Shown: positions 25,541 through 34,120 of the stretch, in pieces | How the letters are laid out: every line of letters begins with the position of its first letter | Numbering within the stretch: position 1 is the first letter of the stretch | Assembly (NCBI GenBank): GCA_022566535.1 | Contig: JADFIR010000001.1 | Location: 62,001-126,000, forward strand | Length of the DNA: 64,000 nt | Direction: 5' to 3' | From: Planctomycetota bacterium | GTDB taxonomy: Bacteria > Planctomycetota > Phycisphaerae > Phycisphaerales > SM1A02 | Notes under the pieces: generated by a model | Seen by the model: the letters and a program-made list of their open reading frames with translations, nothing else | The model's database searches: none | What the model was told of the DNA's origin: nothing | Translations under genes and position numbers: made by a program

Positions 25541-26776
25541 ATGGAGTTTCGCGACTACGAACCCGCCACGGACCGCGAGGCCGTGCAACGCATCTGGCGA
25601 GAGACCGGCTGGCTGCGGGAAGGCAAGGAGGAGGTCATGGACCTCATCCTCGAAGCCGGTCGGGCGATCGTGGCCGAACTCAACGGCGAGGCGGAGTGTT
25701 TGGTCAACACAGTTCCGGGAACGATGCGCTATCTTGACGCTGACCTGCCGATGTCATGTGTGGCCGGCGTCACCACCAGCCGGATTGCCCGCAAGCAACG
25801 ACGCGCCAGCAGATTGACCGCACAAGCGGTGGCTGACGATGTCGCCGCAGGCGCGATTGTCTCGGTCTTGGGCATGTTCGAACAGGGCTATTATGACCGC
25901 CTCGGCTTCGGCGCCGGCGGCTACGAGTATTGGATTCGGTTTGACCCGGCCCGGCTGAAAGTTGATCTCGACCCGCGCGTCCCCCGCCGGCTGACCGTAG
26001 ACGACCGATCTGCGGTGCACGCCAACCGGCTCGACCGGCTTCGCCGCCACGGCGCGTGCAGCGTGGCCCCGTTGCAGTTCACCCATGCGGAGATGCTCAG
26101 CTCCTACAAGCAGAGCTTCGGCCTGGGTTATTTCGACGGGCCGGATGGCCGGCTTACGCACCACATTTGGTTCGCCGTCAAGGACAATGTCGAATTCGGC
26201 CCGTACACCGTGAAATGGATGGCCTGGCAGACACCGCGGCAATTTCGGGAACTACTGGCGATCATCAAGAGCCTCGCCGATCAAGTCGCCATGATCTCGG
26301 TCCGCGAGCCGGCGGGCATTCAATGGCAGGACCTGATCGACCGGCCATTTGAGTCGCAAACCTTGAGCCGAGGCGGCGAGTATGAGCAGCGTATCGAATG
26401 CAACGCGTATTGGCAGATGCGCATCTGCGATCTACCGAAGTGTCTGGACCAGACGCATCTGCCCGGTGACGATGTGCGATTCAACCTCCGGCTCACCGAT
26501 CCGATCGAGAGGTTTCTCCCTGAGAATGCTCCGTGGCGGGGAGTCGCGGGCGAGTACGTCGTTTCGCTTGGACCTTCCTCGGGCGCCCGGCGCGGGGCGG
26601 ATTCCTCCTTGGCGACCCTCGACGCATCGGTGAACGCGTTTACTCGAATGTGGCTCGGCGTTCGCCCGGCTACGGGGCTCGCCATTACCGACGACTGCTC
26701 CGCTGAGCCCCAACTGCTCGAACAACTGGACCGCGTCCTGCGCCTGCCGGACCCGAAACCGGATTGGGATTTCTGA
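25541..26776 (+). CDS. Eis-like GNAT acetyltransferase with SCP2-type C-terminal domain
   Basis: 411 residues from ATG 25541 (MEFRDYEP); an in-frame ATG at 25532 is an alternative. Neither has a ribosome-binding site, but TAGAAT lies 7 nt before 25541. The N-terminal GNAT unit includes MSCVAGVTTSRIARKQRRASRL (acetyl-CoA loop, with V-x-T-x-x-x-x-R-K/Q) and VLGMFEQGYYDRLGFGAGGYEY, typical of Eis proteins. A middle GNAT-like domain and a C-terminal sterol-carrier-like domain (~300-405) follow. Known for Eis: N-acetylation of aminoglycosides or protein lysines. The substrate here is unknown. Confidence 0.75.
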   Translation: MEFRDYEPATDREAVQRIWRETGWLREGKEEVMDLILEAGRAIVAELNGEAECLVNTVPGTMRYLDADLPMSCVAGVTTSRIARKQRRASRLTAQAVADDVAAGAIVSVLGMFEQGYYDRLGFGAGGYEYWIRFDPARLKVDLDPRVPRRLTVDDRSAVHANRLDRLRRHGACSVAPLQFTHAEMLSSYKQSFGLGYFDGPDGRLTHHIWFAVKDNVEFGPYTVKWMAWQTPRQFRELLAIIKSLADQVAMISVREPAGIQWQDLIDRPFESQTLSRGGEYEQRIECNAYWQMRICDLPKCLDQTHLPGDDVRFNLRLTDPIERFLPENAPWRGVAGEYVVSLGPSSGARRGADSSLATLDASVNAFTRMWLGVRPATGLAITDDCSAEPQLLEQLDRVLRLPDPKPDWDF

Positions 26777-26848
26777 CCGCCGACATAGTCCGCCGCTTGC
26801 GGCGGGTGGATGCGCCAATACAACTGGAACCGCCGATTCGCAGGCGCA

Positions 26849-26866
26849 CCCCCGGCAAGCCGGGGG
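26849..26866. terminator. GC hairpin between convergent genes (CCCCCGGC type)
   Basis: CCCCCGGC-AA-GCCGGGGG, a perfect 8-bp stem, followed by CTATGTGGT. It sits between the acetyltransferase stop (26776) and the pepP stop (26875). Similar hairpins with the same tail occur at 28144-28161, 63349-63366 and 63383-63401. Confidence 0.5.
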
Positions 26867-26874
26867 CTATGTGG

Positions 26875-28092
26875 TCATTGGCGCGCCATCAACTTCTCGA
26901 TCGCCGCCACCGTCTTGGGAATCTTCGCAGACAGGTTCTTCGCGCCGGTCCTGGTCACGAGGATGTCATCCTCGATGCGGATGCCGATCTTCTCCTCTGG
27001 TATGTAAATGCCCGGCTCGATGGTGACGACGGCGCCCTGGCGCAAAGGCGCATCCGGCGAGGCGTCGTGCGTCTGGAGACCGAGATGATGGCCGATCCCG
27101 TGGATGAAGAAGTCCCCGAGGCCGGCCTTGTCGATGACACGGCGTGCGGCATCGTCGATCTTGGAGAACATGACGCCCGGCCTGATGGCTTGGATCGCTG
27201 CGCGCTGAGCCTTGAGCGTGATCTCGTAGACCTCACGCTGCCGTTTGTTGAATCTGCCGCTGACCGGCACCGTGCGTGTGATATCCGCGCTGTACCCGCC
27301 GAATGATGCGCCCGAATCAACGCAGATCAAGTCACCTTTGCGAAGCGGCTGGTCGTTGGCGCAATAGTGCAGCACGGTGCTGTTGACTCCCGACCCCGCG
27401 ATGGTGGGAAACGCAGAGCCGCGCGAGCCGTGCGTTCGATACGCGTGCTCCACGATCTCCTGCACATCGAACTCGTTCATGCCTGGGCGGATCGATCGCA
27501 TCATCGCCCCGAAGCCGCCGGCCGTAATGTCGATCGCCCGCTGGATCATGGCGATCTCGTTGCGGGATTTCACCGCTCGCATCTTGGCCAGCATGTCCGT
27601 GCGGTCCTCGATCACGATGCCGCAGAGGCGCTGGGCGACCTTCGTGAAAAGAGCAAGGTCCGGCGAGATCGGCTGGTCGTATTGAGCCGGCGGATGCAGA
27701 CATGCCAACCGCTTGCTGCGAACGGCTGCGGAGTTGAGTAGGCGAGGCAACATCTCGGTACGAAAGATTGCCTGCAATCCCGTCCGTTCGCGCAGGGCCC
27801 GGCTGATCTGGAGCCGATACCCATCCCACTTCTCGCGCTCCGGGTTCAGAGGCGCAAGAAGGAGCATGCTCCGGCGGTCCTCGACGGGATTGGCCGGATC
27901 AAGCAGCAGCACCGCGCCGGGTTCATCGACGATCCCCGTGAGGTACTCAAAGTGCGCATCCGGCCGAAACGGCGTATCGCTGTCCGGATCATGCGAACCT
28001 GCGAACACCAGCGCGGCGCTGGCCTTGAGCCCCGTCAACAGCTTCGTTCGTCGGGACGCAAACTCACGCAGTGGGATATGGTCAATGAGCAT
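26875..28092 (-). CDS. pepP: Aminopeptidase P (Xaa-Pro aminopeptidase)
   Basis: 405 residues. The N-terminal half (~1-175) is the creatinase/prolidase N-domain (FVFAGSHDPDSDTPFRPDAHFEYL in part, GAVLLLDPANP). The C-terminal pita-bread domain carries the five dinuclear-metal ligands in order: Asp in CVDSGASFGGYS, Asp in ADITRTVPV, His in HGIGHHLGL, Glu in TIEPGIYIP, Glu in IRIEDDILVT. HDASPDAPLRQGAV is also typical. Known role: removal of N-terminal residues from peptides with proline at position 2, in the cytoplasm. Length and motifs match the family. It stands between genes of opposite strand and the DUF2470 gene, without obvious operon partners. Confidence 0.9.
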   Translation of the reverse strand: MLIDHIPLREFASRRTKLLTGLKASAALVFAGSHDPDSDTPFRPDAHFEYLTGIVDEPGAVLLLDPANPVEDRRSMLLLAPLNPEREKWDGYRLQISRALRERTGLQAIFRTEMLPRLLNSAAVRSKRLACLHPPAQYDQPISPDLALFTKVAQRLCGIVIEDRTDMLAKMRAVKSRNEIAMIQRAIDITAGGFGAMMRSIRPGMNEFDVQEIVEHAYRTHGSRGSAFPTIAGSGVNSTVLHYCANDQPLRKGDLICVDSGASFGGYSADITRTVPVSGRFNKRQREVYEITLKAQRAAIQAIRPGVMFSKIDDAARRVIDKAGLGDFFIHGIGHHLGLQTHDASPDAPLRQGAVVTIEPGIYIPEEKIGIRIEDDILVTRTGAKNLSAKIPKTVAAIEKLMARQ

Positions 28093-28143
28093 CGAAGTAA
28101 GTTCCGCGTGCAGTGCTTCGTGTGCCGCAGTGTAGTCAGATAG

Positions 28144-28161
28144 CCCCCGGCATGCCGGAGA
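28144..28161. repeat. Hairpin repeat abutting the DUF2470 stop codon
   Basis: CCCCCGGC-AT-GCCGGAGA followed by TTATGTGGT, a degenerate copy of the 26849 hairpin and its tail. The tail contains the TAA stop (28162-28164, minus strand) of the DUF2470 gene. Confidence 0.45.
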
Positions 28162-28827
28162 TTATGTGGTTGATGTGCCGGGCTCAGGCGGCGCAGCGGC
28201 GCTCGCCTCGCGGACCATCCGCTCAAAGACGCTGCGGACATCGTCGGCGGTCTGCATCGCCTCGGCCCCATGCAGGCGGATGACCTCAAATCGTCGACGA
28301 ACGTCGAACCCCAGCGGATCCACGCCGACCAGCGTCGGATGCTCCACGTCGGCGTTGGCGAAGTGCCGGCACAACGTGCGCAGGTCGGCGGTGTGGCGGT
28401 CGTTGATCGTTTGGCACAGCCGCGGCTCATCCTGCGCCAGCGGATTGGGGCGGACGAGAGCCACGCCGTCGATGATTGACTCCTCGTAGCGAGCCGCGTC
28501 GATTTCAAGGATTGCCCAGTGGATGTCGCGCGGCTCGCCGTGATAAATCCGCCACCGATCCATCGCAGCCGCGTCGGGCCCGTCGGGATCAAGCTCCGAC
28601 AGCGTGACCTGCAGCTCCATCGCGCCTTGAGCGTTCTGGGGGATAAACAGCACCGTGTCCACCGCTTCGAGCATGGCGTACATGACCGGCGCGACAGGCC
28701 GGCCGGCGGGGTCGATCGCGTAGCGGACCGGCCGGAAGTTCTCATCAAACCGCAGCTCCCCAGCCGTATGGCTGCGCAGAAAGCGATAGGCATCTTCGAT
28801 GACCCGGGGCTCTTCGATGCCGGCCAT
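28162..28827 (-). CDS. DUF2470 / HugZ-like split-barrel protein
   Basis: 221 residues. The N-terminal ~125 residues follow a pyridoxamine-phosphate-oxidase-like split barrel (AGELRFDENFRPVRYAID, PVMYAMLEAVDTVLFIPQ, LQVTLSELDP). The C-terminal ~75 residues look like DUF2470: INDRHTADLRTLCRHFAN, then LVGVDPLGFDVRRR and VIRLHG. Known for the combined architecture: HugZ-type proteins bind haem and some degrade it; plant and cyanobacterial relatives bind tetrapyrroles. Catalytic detail cannot be confirmed from sequence. It lies divergent from aroDE. The stop codon falls inside a hairpin repeat. Confidence 0.6.
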   Translation of the reverse strand: MAGIEEPRVIEDAYRFLRSHTAGELRFDENFRPVRYAIDPAGRPVAPVMYAMLEAVDTVLFIPQNAQGAMELQVTLSELDPDGPDAAAMDRWRIYHGEPRDIHWAILEIDAARYEESIIDGVALVRPNPLAQDEPRLCQTINDRHTADLRTLCRHFANADVEHPTLVGVDPLGFDVRRRFEVIRLHGAEAMQTADDVRSVFERMVREASAAAPPEPGTSTT

Positions 28828-28900
28828 GGTACCGGGGTCCTGTGGCGGCCTAACCGCGGGCCGGTTGCGAGCCCGGGCCAGCCCGTACTATGGGGCTGGT

Positions 28901-30508
28901 GTGACGCTTCTCGCAGCTTCCATACCGGTGCGTGGGACCGATGAGCCGGATGCGGCGCTTCGCCGGGCGACGCAGGCGGTCGAAGCCGGGGCCCGGCTGA
29001 TCGAATGGCGGATCGACGCCCTGGCTGAGGAACCCGACGCGCTCGCTGCAATAAAGGCCCTGGTCCGCCGATGTCCCGCCCCGTGCATCGTCACCTGCCG
29101 TGTGTGCGGTGAGGGTGGAGACTATGGCGGCACCGAAGACCATCGAGCAGAGATCTTCGAGGCGCTGGTCCGGGCCGATCATCCGCCGCGGTATATCGAC
29201 ATCGAGCTGGCCGCGTATCAGCGCGACACCCGCCTGCGCCGCGCGATCAGCGCGGCTCTCAAAGACGGCGAGCGGGCCCGCGATGCGCATACTTCGTTGA
29301 TCCTTTCCGTTCACGACTTCGATCGCAGGCCGGCGGACCTGTTGCAAAGGATCGAAGCGATGACCAACGAGCCGGCGTGTTCGGTGATCAAGGTCGCCTG
29401 GCAGGCTCGGTCGTTACGCGACAATCTCGAAGCGCTTGATCTGCTGGCCCAACGAGCCAAGCCGATGATCGCCTTGTGTATGGGGCGCTTCGGCTTGATG
29501 AGCCGGGTGTTGGCGCCGAAGTTCGGCGGGCTGCTGACCTTTACGACCGATCGGTCCGCAGAGATGACCGCGCCGGGTCAGCCGACGATCGATGAGTTGC
29601 AGAACGTGTATCGGTTCCAGCGCATTGGCCCCCCGACGAAGGTCTACGGGGTGATCGGGTGGCCGGTTGAGCATTCGCTCGGCCCGTCGATCCACAACGC
29701 CGGGTTCGAAGCGGTCGAACACGCTAGCGCATACCTGCCGATGGCGATTCCGCCCCAGTACGAGCATTTCAAGGCGACCGTTGGCGCGATGCTCGATCAT
29801 CAACACCTGGGTTTCCGCGGCGCGAGCGTGACCAGTCCGCATAAGGAGCACCTGCTGCGATTTGTAGCGGATCGCGGCGGCAGGATCGATGCCTTGGTCG
29901 AGCGCATCGGGGCCGCCAACACGTTGGTTGTAAGCGATGAGGGTTTCATCGAGTGCTTCAACACCGATGCGCCGGCTGCGCGGGAAGCGCTGTGTGCGGG
30001 GATGGGCATTGAGCGGTCGGCCTTGGCGGGCGTGCGGATTGCCGTGCTCGGGGCCGGCGGCGTGGCTCGGGCCGTTGTGGCGGGCCTCGTCGAGTACGGG
30101 GCAACGGTTGTCGTGTTCAACCGGTCACCGGAACGGGCCGAAGCGCTGGTCGCCAGCCATAAAGCCGCGACCGGCGGTCGCGGGAAGGTTGCCGTCGGCA
30201 AGCCGGACGCCATCGCCGGCGATCGCTTTGACGTGTTCATCAACTGCACGCCGATCGGCATGGCCGGCGGTCCGGCCGCCGATGAATCACCGCTTCCCGA
30301 CGACGTCCCCCTGGACGAGAACGTCACTGTCTTCGATACGGTGTACATGCCCCAGCGCACGCCGCTGATTCAACAGGCCCAAGCCCACGGGGCACGGGCG
30401 ATTTCGGGCTTGGACATGTATCTGCGGCAAGCGGCGATGCAGTTTGAGCGTTGGACGGGATGTCAAGCGCCGACCGAAGCGTTCGCAGCGGCACTGAAGA
30501 ATCAATAG
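28901..30508 (+). CDS. aroDE: Bifunctional 3-dehydroquinate dehydratase / shikimate dehydrogenase
   Basis: 535 residues from GTG 28901; homology starts there, although the frame is open from 28799. The N-terminal type I dehydroquinase (~1-225) shows IEWRIDALAE, YIDIELAAYQ, LILSVHDF (catalytic His) and SVIKVAWQA (Schiff-base Lys). The C-terminal shikimate dehydrogenase (~240-530) shows VYGVIGWPVEHSLGPSIHNAGF, ASVTSPHKE (catalytic Lys), NTLV, the dinucleotide loop VLGAGGVARAVVAGL, NCTPIGM and GLDMYLRQAAMQFERWTG. Known role: steps 3 and 4 of the shikimate pathway. Such fusions are known in plants and planctomycete/chlamydial lines. aroC lies 1.5 kb downstream. Confidence 0.92.
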   Translation: MTLLAASIPVRGTDEPDAALRRATQAVEAGARLIEWRIDALAEEPDALAAIKALVRRCPAPCIVTCRVCGEGGDYGGTEDHRAEIFEALVRADHPPRYIDIELAAYQRDTRLRRAISAALKDGERARDAHTSLILSVHDFDRRPADLLQRIEAMTNEPACSVIKVAWQARSLRDNLEALDLLAQRAKPMIALCMGRFGLMSRVLAPKFGGLLTFTTDRSAEMTAPGQPTIDELQNVYRFQRIGPPTKVYGVIGWPVEHSLGPSIHNAGFEAVEHASAYLPMAIPPQYEHFKATVGAMLDHQHLGFRGASVTSPHKEHLLRFVADRGGRIDALVERIGAANTLVVSDEGFIECFNTDAPAAREALCAGMGIERSALAGVRIAVLGAGGVARAVVAGLVEYGATVVVFNRSPERAEALVASHKAATGGRGKVAVGKPDAIAGDRFDVFINCTPIGMAGGPAADESPLPDDVPLDENVTVFDTVYMPQRTPLIQQAQAHGARAISGLDMYLRQAAMQFERWTGCQAPTEAFAAALKNQ

Positions 30509-30525
30509 CCGCTGAAATCTGACCG

Positions 30526-31911
30526 CTACAACACGAACCGGCTGAGATCCTCGTCCTTCATGATCTCTTGGAGGCGCTGGTGCACGAACTCAGCGGTGAT
30601 GGTGATCTCCTTCTCGCCTCGACCAGCCAGCTCCGGCGCGTCGAAGCTGATCTGCTCAAACACGCATTCGATGATGGTCATCAGTCGCCGCGCACCGATA
30701 TTCTCCATCCGGGAGTTGGCCTCGGCGGCGAGCTCGGCCATGGCGTCGATCGAGTCGGGGACAAAGACGATCTTCAGCCCTTCGGTGCCCAGCAGCGCTT
30801 CCTGTTGCTTGGTCAGCGCAGCATCGGGCTCAATGAGGATGCGCTTGAAATGCTCCTTGCCCAGCGGATCAAGCTCGACGCGGATCGGGAACCGCCCTTG
30901 CAGCTCCGGCATCAGATCGCTCACCGCAGCACTATGAAAGGCTCCAGCCGCGATGAAGAGGATCTGGTCCGTGTGCACCACGCCGTAGCGGGTGTTGACG
31001 GCTGAACCTTCGACGATCGGCAGGAGATCGCGCTGAACCCCCTGGCGGCTGACGTCGGCTGATCCGGTCTTCGCACCGCCCGGGGCGGCGATCTTGTCCA
31101 TCTCATCAAGGAAAATGATGCCGGTCTGTTCCGTGCGCTCGATCGCCTGCTCGATGATCTTCTCATTGTCGATGAGTTTGTCGGTCTCCTCTTCCAGCAG
31201 GATGGCCCGCGCGCGGGCGACCGTGACGCGCCGCCGATGTGATCGCTCGGGCAGAATGTTCTCCAACACTGAAGCGAAGCCGGGATCAATCTGGTCCGGT
31301 CCCATCATGCCGATGATGGGAATGGCCTGCTTCTCCCGAACGGTGATCTCGATCTCTCGATCCTCAAACAACCCGTCGCGCAGCTTCTCGCCCATCCGCT
31401 GACGAACATGCTCGTGCTGCTCGGCCTGGGCGGTGTCTTGCACCGGCGGGCCTCCGTCGCCGTCGGCGACGAATCGTTCGCTCGGCGTTGAGGTGGCTTC
31501 ACCTAACAGCAGCGAGACCAGGCGACGCTCCACCGCCGCTTCGGCCTGCTCGCGGACCACATCCGCCTGCTCGGCCCGAACCATGCTCACGCCCAGCTCC
31601 AGCAGATCGCGGACCATCGATTCCACGTCCCGGCCGTGGTAGCCCACCTCGGTGTACTTGCTCGCCTCGACCTTGATGAACGGGGCGTTGACGAGGGCCG
31701 AGAGCCGGCGGGCGATCTCGGTCTTCCCCACGCCGGTCGGGCCGATCATGATGATGTTCTTCGGCGCGACTTCACGGGCCAGATCGGGATCAAGCTGCCG
31801 CCGACGCCAGCGGTTGCGCACGGCGACCGCGACCGCCCGCTTGGCCTGGTCCTGACCGATGATGTGCCGATCGAGCTCGGCGACGATCTGGCGCGGCGTG
31901 AGTTCTTTCAT
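30526..31911 (-). CDS. hslU: ATP-dependent protease ATPase subunit HslU (ClpY)
   Basis: 461 residues, the usual length. LTPRQIVAELDRHIIGQDQAKRAVAVA opens the protein; Walker A is GPTGVGKT (57-64); KVEASKYTEVGYHGRDVES is the substrate-pore region (GYxG: GYHG). The I domain (~110-245) includes LVSLLLGE. Walker B is GIIFLDEMDKIA; sensor and arginine-finger regions include ELQGRFPIRVEL and NIGARRLMTIIECVFE. The C-terminus ends LSRFVL, close to the tail that docks into HslV. No hslV gene is adjacent or elsewhere in the window. Start has TACCAT 9 nt upstream and no ribosome-binding site. Confidence 0.93.
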   Translation of the reverse strand: MKELTPRQIVAELDRHIIGQDQAKRAVAVAVRNRWRRRQLDPDLAREVAPKNIIMIGPTGVGKTEIARRLSALVNAPFIKVEASKYTEVGYHGRDVESMVRDLLELGVSMVRAEQADVVREQAEAAVERRLVSLLLGEATSTPSERFVADGDGGPPVQDTAQAEQHEHVRQRMGEKLRDGLFEDREIEITVREKQAIPIIGMMGPDQIDPGFASVLENILPERSHRRRVTVARARAILLEEETDKLIDNEKIIEQAIERTEQTGIIFLDEMDKIAAPGGAKTGSADVSRQGVQRDLLPIVEGSAVNTRYGVVHTDQILFIAAGAFHSAAVSDLMPELQGRFPIRVELDPLGKEHFKRILIEPDAALTKQQEALLGTEGLKIVFVPDSIDAMAELAAEANSRMENIGARRLMTIIECVFEQISFDAPELAGRGEKEITITAEFVHQRLQEIMKDEDLSRFVL

Positions 31912-31982
31912 GGTCGAGGTATGGTAAGCGACAACGAATCAGATAGCCCGCCCCTTGCCGCGGGTCTGTAGGATGTCGTCGC

Positions 31983-33200
31983 ATGAGCCTTCTCACCTAC
32001 CAAACCGCCGGCGAATCGCACGGCCCGGCCGTGACGTGTCTGATCCACGGCCTTCCCGCGGGGTTGGTGCTGGACATCGACTTTATCAACGCCCAGCTGC
32101 GCCGTCGCCAAGGCGGTTACGGCCGCGGTCGCCGGCAGAGGATCGAATCAGATGCGGTCACGATCCTCGGCGGGGTTCGGCTGGGGCGGACCACCGGGGC
32201 GCCGCTGGTGATCCAAATTCCAAATAAAGACAACCGCCTGGACGATCTTCGGCGCACGCCGCCGGTGTATCGGCCGCGCCCGGGTCATGCGGACCTCGCC
32301 GGGGCGATGAAGTGGCTGACCACCGACTGCCGCAACACGCTGGAGCGGGCCAGCGCCCGTGAGACCGCCGGGCGCACCGCCGCCGGAGCCGTCGCCCGAT
32401 GCCTGCTGCGCGAGTTCGGCATCACATCGTTTGGCTTCGTTCGCGGACTGCTGGATGCGATCACCGATGTTCAGCCGAGCGAGGAGAATCTTGACCAACT
32501 GGTCGCCGATCGCGATTCGTCCGAGGTGTATTGTCCCGGTCCGGAGGTAAGCGAACGGATCATCGAGCACATCCGCCAGGCGAAGATCGACAAGGACACC
32601 GTCGGCGGCCTGGTTGAGGCGCACGTGTTTGGCTGCCCCATCGGCCTGGGTTCCTGCGCGCATTGGGATCAGAAGCTGGACGGTCGGTTAGCCGCGGCAG
32701 TGATGAGCATTCAGGCGTTCAAGGCCGTTGAGATCGGGCTGGGCAAGGAGTGCGCGTTGCGGCGAGGCTCGCAGGTGCACGATCCGATTGAGTATGACGA
32801 TGCGCGAAGCTCCAAGCCAAACCTGGGGTTTGTGCGTCCGACGAATAACGCCGGGGGGATCGAAGGCGGGATGACCAACGGCATGCCCATCGTGGTGCGC
32901 GGCACAATGAAGCCGATCAGCACGCTCCTGCAAGGTATGCCCAGCGTTGATCTCAATACCAAGCAAGCCCGACGAAGCACCTACGAGCGCTCGGATGTGT
33001 GCGCCTTGCCGGCGGCGAGCGTGGTCATGGAGAATGTCGTCGCATTCGAGATCGCACGAGCGTTTGTCGAGAAGTTCGCCGGCGACACGATGCACGAGCT
33101 ACGGTCAAGCTACGACGCCTATCTCGATCTCGCTCGACGATTACCGCTCGAACCGCCAATAGGCGCCGCCGAAATGGAAGCGGACCAAACCGAAGCGTGA
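31983..33200 (+). CDS. aroC: Chorismate synthase
   Basis: 405 residues. Landmarks: YQTAGESHGPAV (family signature 1), LRRRQGGYGRGRRQRIESD, GRTTGAPLVIQIPNKD, YRPRPGHADLAGAMKW, NTLERASARETAGRTAAGAVAR (signature 2) and FVRPTNNAGGIEGGMTNGMPIVV with SDVCALPAASVVMENVVAFEIA (signature 3). Known reaction: EPSP to chorismate with reduced FMN as catalytic cofactor, last common step of aromatic synthesis. Divergent from hslU; each start has a -10-like hexamer immediately upstream (TAGGAT at 31969-31974). Its last 9 codons lie inside the left copy of a 229-bp duplication. Confidence 0.95.
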   Translation: MSLLTYQTAGESHGPAVTCLIHGLPAGLVLDIDFINAQLRRRQGGYGRGRRQRIESDAVTILGGVRLGRTTGAPLVIQIPNKDNRLDDLRRTPPVYRPRPGHADLAGAMKWLTTDCRNTLERASARETAGRTAAGAVARCLLREFGITSFGFVRGLLDAITDVQPSEENLDQLVADRDSSEVYCPGPEVSERIIEHIRQAKIDKDTVGGLVEAHVFGCPIGLGSCAHWDQKLDGRLAAAVMSIQAFKAVEIGLGKECALRRGSQVHDPIEYDDARSSKPNLGFVRPTNNAGGIEGGMTNGMPIVVRGTMKPISTLLQGMPSVDLNTKQARRSTYERSDVCALPAASVVMENVVAFEIARAFVEKFAGDTMHELRSSYDAYLDLARRLPLEPPIGAAEMEADQTEA

Positions 33201-33402
33201 ATCCAATCCCTCACCCCCCGGCTCTGCCGGGAGGTTCTTCGCGATCAACGCCGCGGCGACGTTCTCGTCGCCCGAACGCCTACCCGTCCTCGATCAGTTC
33301 GTGTTCGGGTTGCTCGGCGGGTTCGGTGCGCTCGAAGGTGAAGGTCTTGCCTTGGTAGTCGACTTTGATGGTGTCGCCGGTGGTGAAGTCCTCGGCGAGG
33401 AT
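33174..33402. repeat. Left copy of a 229-bp direct duplication (aroC end + terminator + clpB end)
   Basis: Positions 33174-33402 match 34121-34349 without gaps and with 9 mismatches by hand count. This copy carries the functional end of aroC (33174-33200), a hairpin CCCCCGGC-TCT-GCCGGGAGG (33215-33232), and a non-functional copy of the last ~40 codons of clpB (33280-33402, minus strand). It ends 9 bp before the hepT stop codon. Confidence 0.85.
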
Positions 33403-33411
33403 CAATGGTCG

Positions 33412-33750
33412 TTACTTGCCGATGATCCGTTCCAGTTGCTGAATGAGTGGTGGGAGGTCCAAGTCCACGACGTCCCAGAGCACGTTGAGGTCAACGAGAT
33501 CATAGGCGTGGATCAATCGGTTCCTCATGTGGATAATTTCCTGCCACGGGATTCCGGGGTGCGCGGATCGCATCTCGTTTGAAACACGGCTGGCGGCTTC
33601 GCCCACCACTTCGACCAGCCGGGTCAGGGACAGGTTCAATTGGCGATCGGAGTCAAGGTCGGCCCGCGTGCGGCCTGCGCCCATGTCCACCGCCTCACGG
33701 GAATGCTCCAGCATCTGGCGAAGGCTGACCCTGTCGTCATGCCGCGACAT
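33412..33750 (-). CDS. hepT: HepT-like toxin (DUF86 RNase) of an MNT/HepT module
   Basis: 112 residues, all-helical, overlapping the upstream antitoxin gene by 14 bp. The active-site motif RX4HXY is intact as RNRLIHAY (Arg76, His81, Tyr83). LTRLVEVVGEAASRVSNEMRSAHPGIPWQEIIHMRN is the typical HepT approach to that motif (given here by region, ~43-77). Known for the family: HEPN ribonuclease toxin neutralised when the MNT partner AMPylates the motif Tyr. Context: the pair is an insertion between aroC and clpB, inside a direct duplication. Confidence 0.87.
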   Translation of the reverse strand: MSRHDDRVSLRQMLEHSREAVDMGAGRTRADLDSDRQLNLSLTRLVEVVGEAASRVSNEMRSAHPGIPWQEIIHMRNRLIHAYDLVDLNVLWDVVDLDLPPLIQQLERIIGK

Positions 33751-34039
33751 AGATGTCCTTCGCTTCGGCCAGGACTTCGTCGCGGAAGTATTTGCTGAGC
33801 GATTGTGGGGTGTGAAGGTCGACTTTGTGCCCGAGTATTTCAGACAGCCTGTCCTGGATACGGAAGAACGCGAGGCCTAGCCGCGTGCCCGGCTCGAACT
33901 CCACGAGCAAATCGACATCACTATCCGGCGTGAAGTCACCGTGTAGGGCCGACCCGAACAATGCCAACCGGCGAATGTCGTGCCTCACGCAGAACTCTGC
34001 GATCTGCGGCCGGGGAAGATTGCCAACATCGAAGCTCAT
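33737..34039 (-). CDS. mntA: MNT-type minimal nucleotidyltransferase antitoxin
   Basis: 100 residues from ATG 34039, the size usual for MNT antitoxins; the ATG at 34051 is an alternative but TATGAT at 34047-34052 would overlap it and is well placed as a -10 for 34039. The nucleotidyltransferase core is intact: LALFGSALHGDF (Gly29-Ser30), SDVDLLVEF (Asp41, Asp43), and the third acidic residue in GHKVDLHTP. Known for the family: transfers AMP to the HepT tyrosine, blocking its RNase. Overlaps hepT by 14 bp. Confidence 0.87.
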   Translation of the reverse strand: MSFDVGNLPRPQIAEFCVRHDIRRLALFGSALHGDFTPDSDVDLLVEFEPGTRLGLAFFRIQDRLSEILGHKVDLHTPQSLSKYFRDEVLAEAKDIYVAA

Positions 34040-34046
34040 CGCCGAG

Positions 34047-34052
34047 ATCATA
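34047..34052 (-). promoter_or_regulatory. -10-like TATGAT 7 nt before the mntA start
   Basis: On the minus strand TATGAT is followed by CTCGGCG and the ATG at 34039, with no ribosome-binding site. This fits a leaderless transcript for the toxin-antitoxin pair. Confidence 0.45.
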
Positions 34053-34095
34053 CGACCCGTCCAGTCGGCGGGCGAGACGCCTGCCCAGCGAGCCG

Positions 34096-34111
34096 TCCCG
34101 ACGCGTCGGGA
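34096..34111. repeat. 16-bp perfect palindrome beside the duplication boundary
   Basis: TCCCGACGCGTCGGGA reads the same on both strands. It matches the inner stem of the dispersed 51-bp hairpin (TCCCGAC-NN-GTCGGGA), and lies 10 bp from the right duplication copy and 57 bp upstream of the mntA start. Confidence 0.55.
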
Positions 34112-34120
34112 TCCCCGCCG

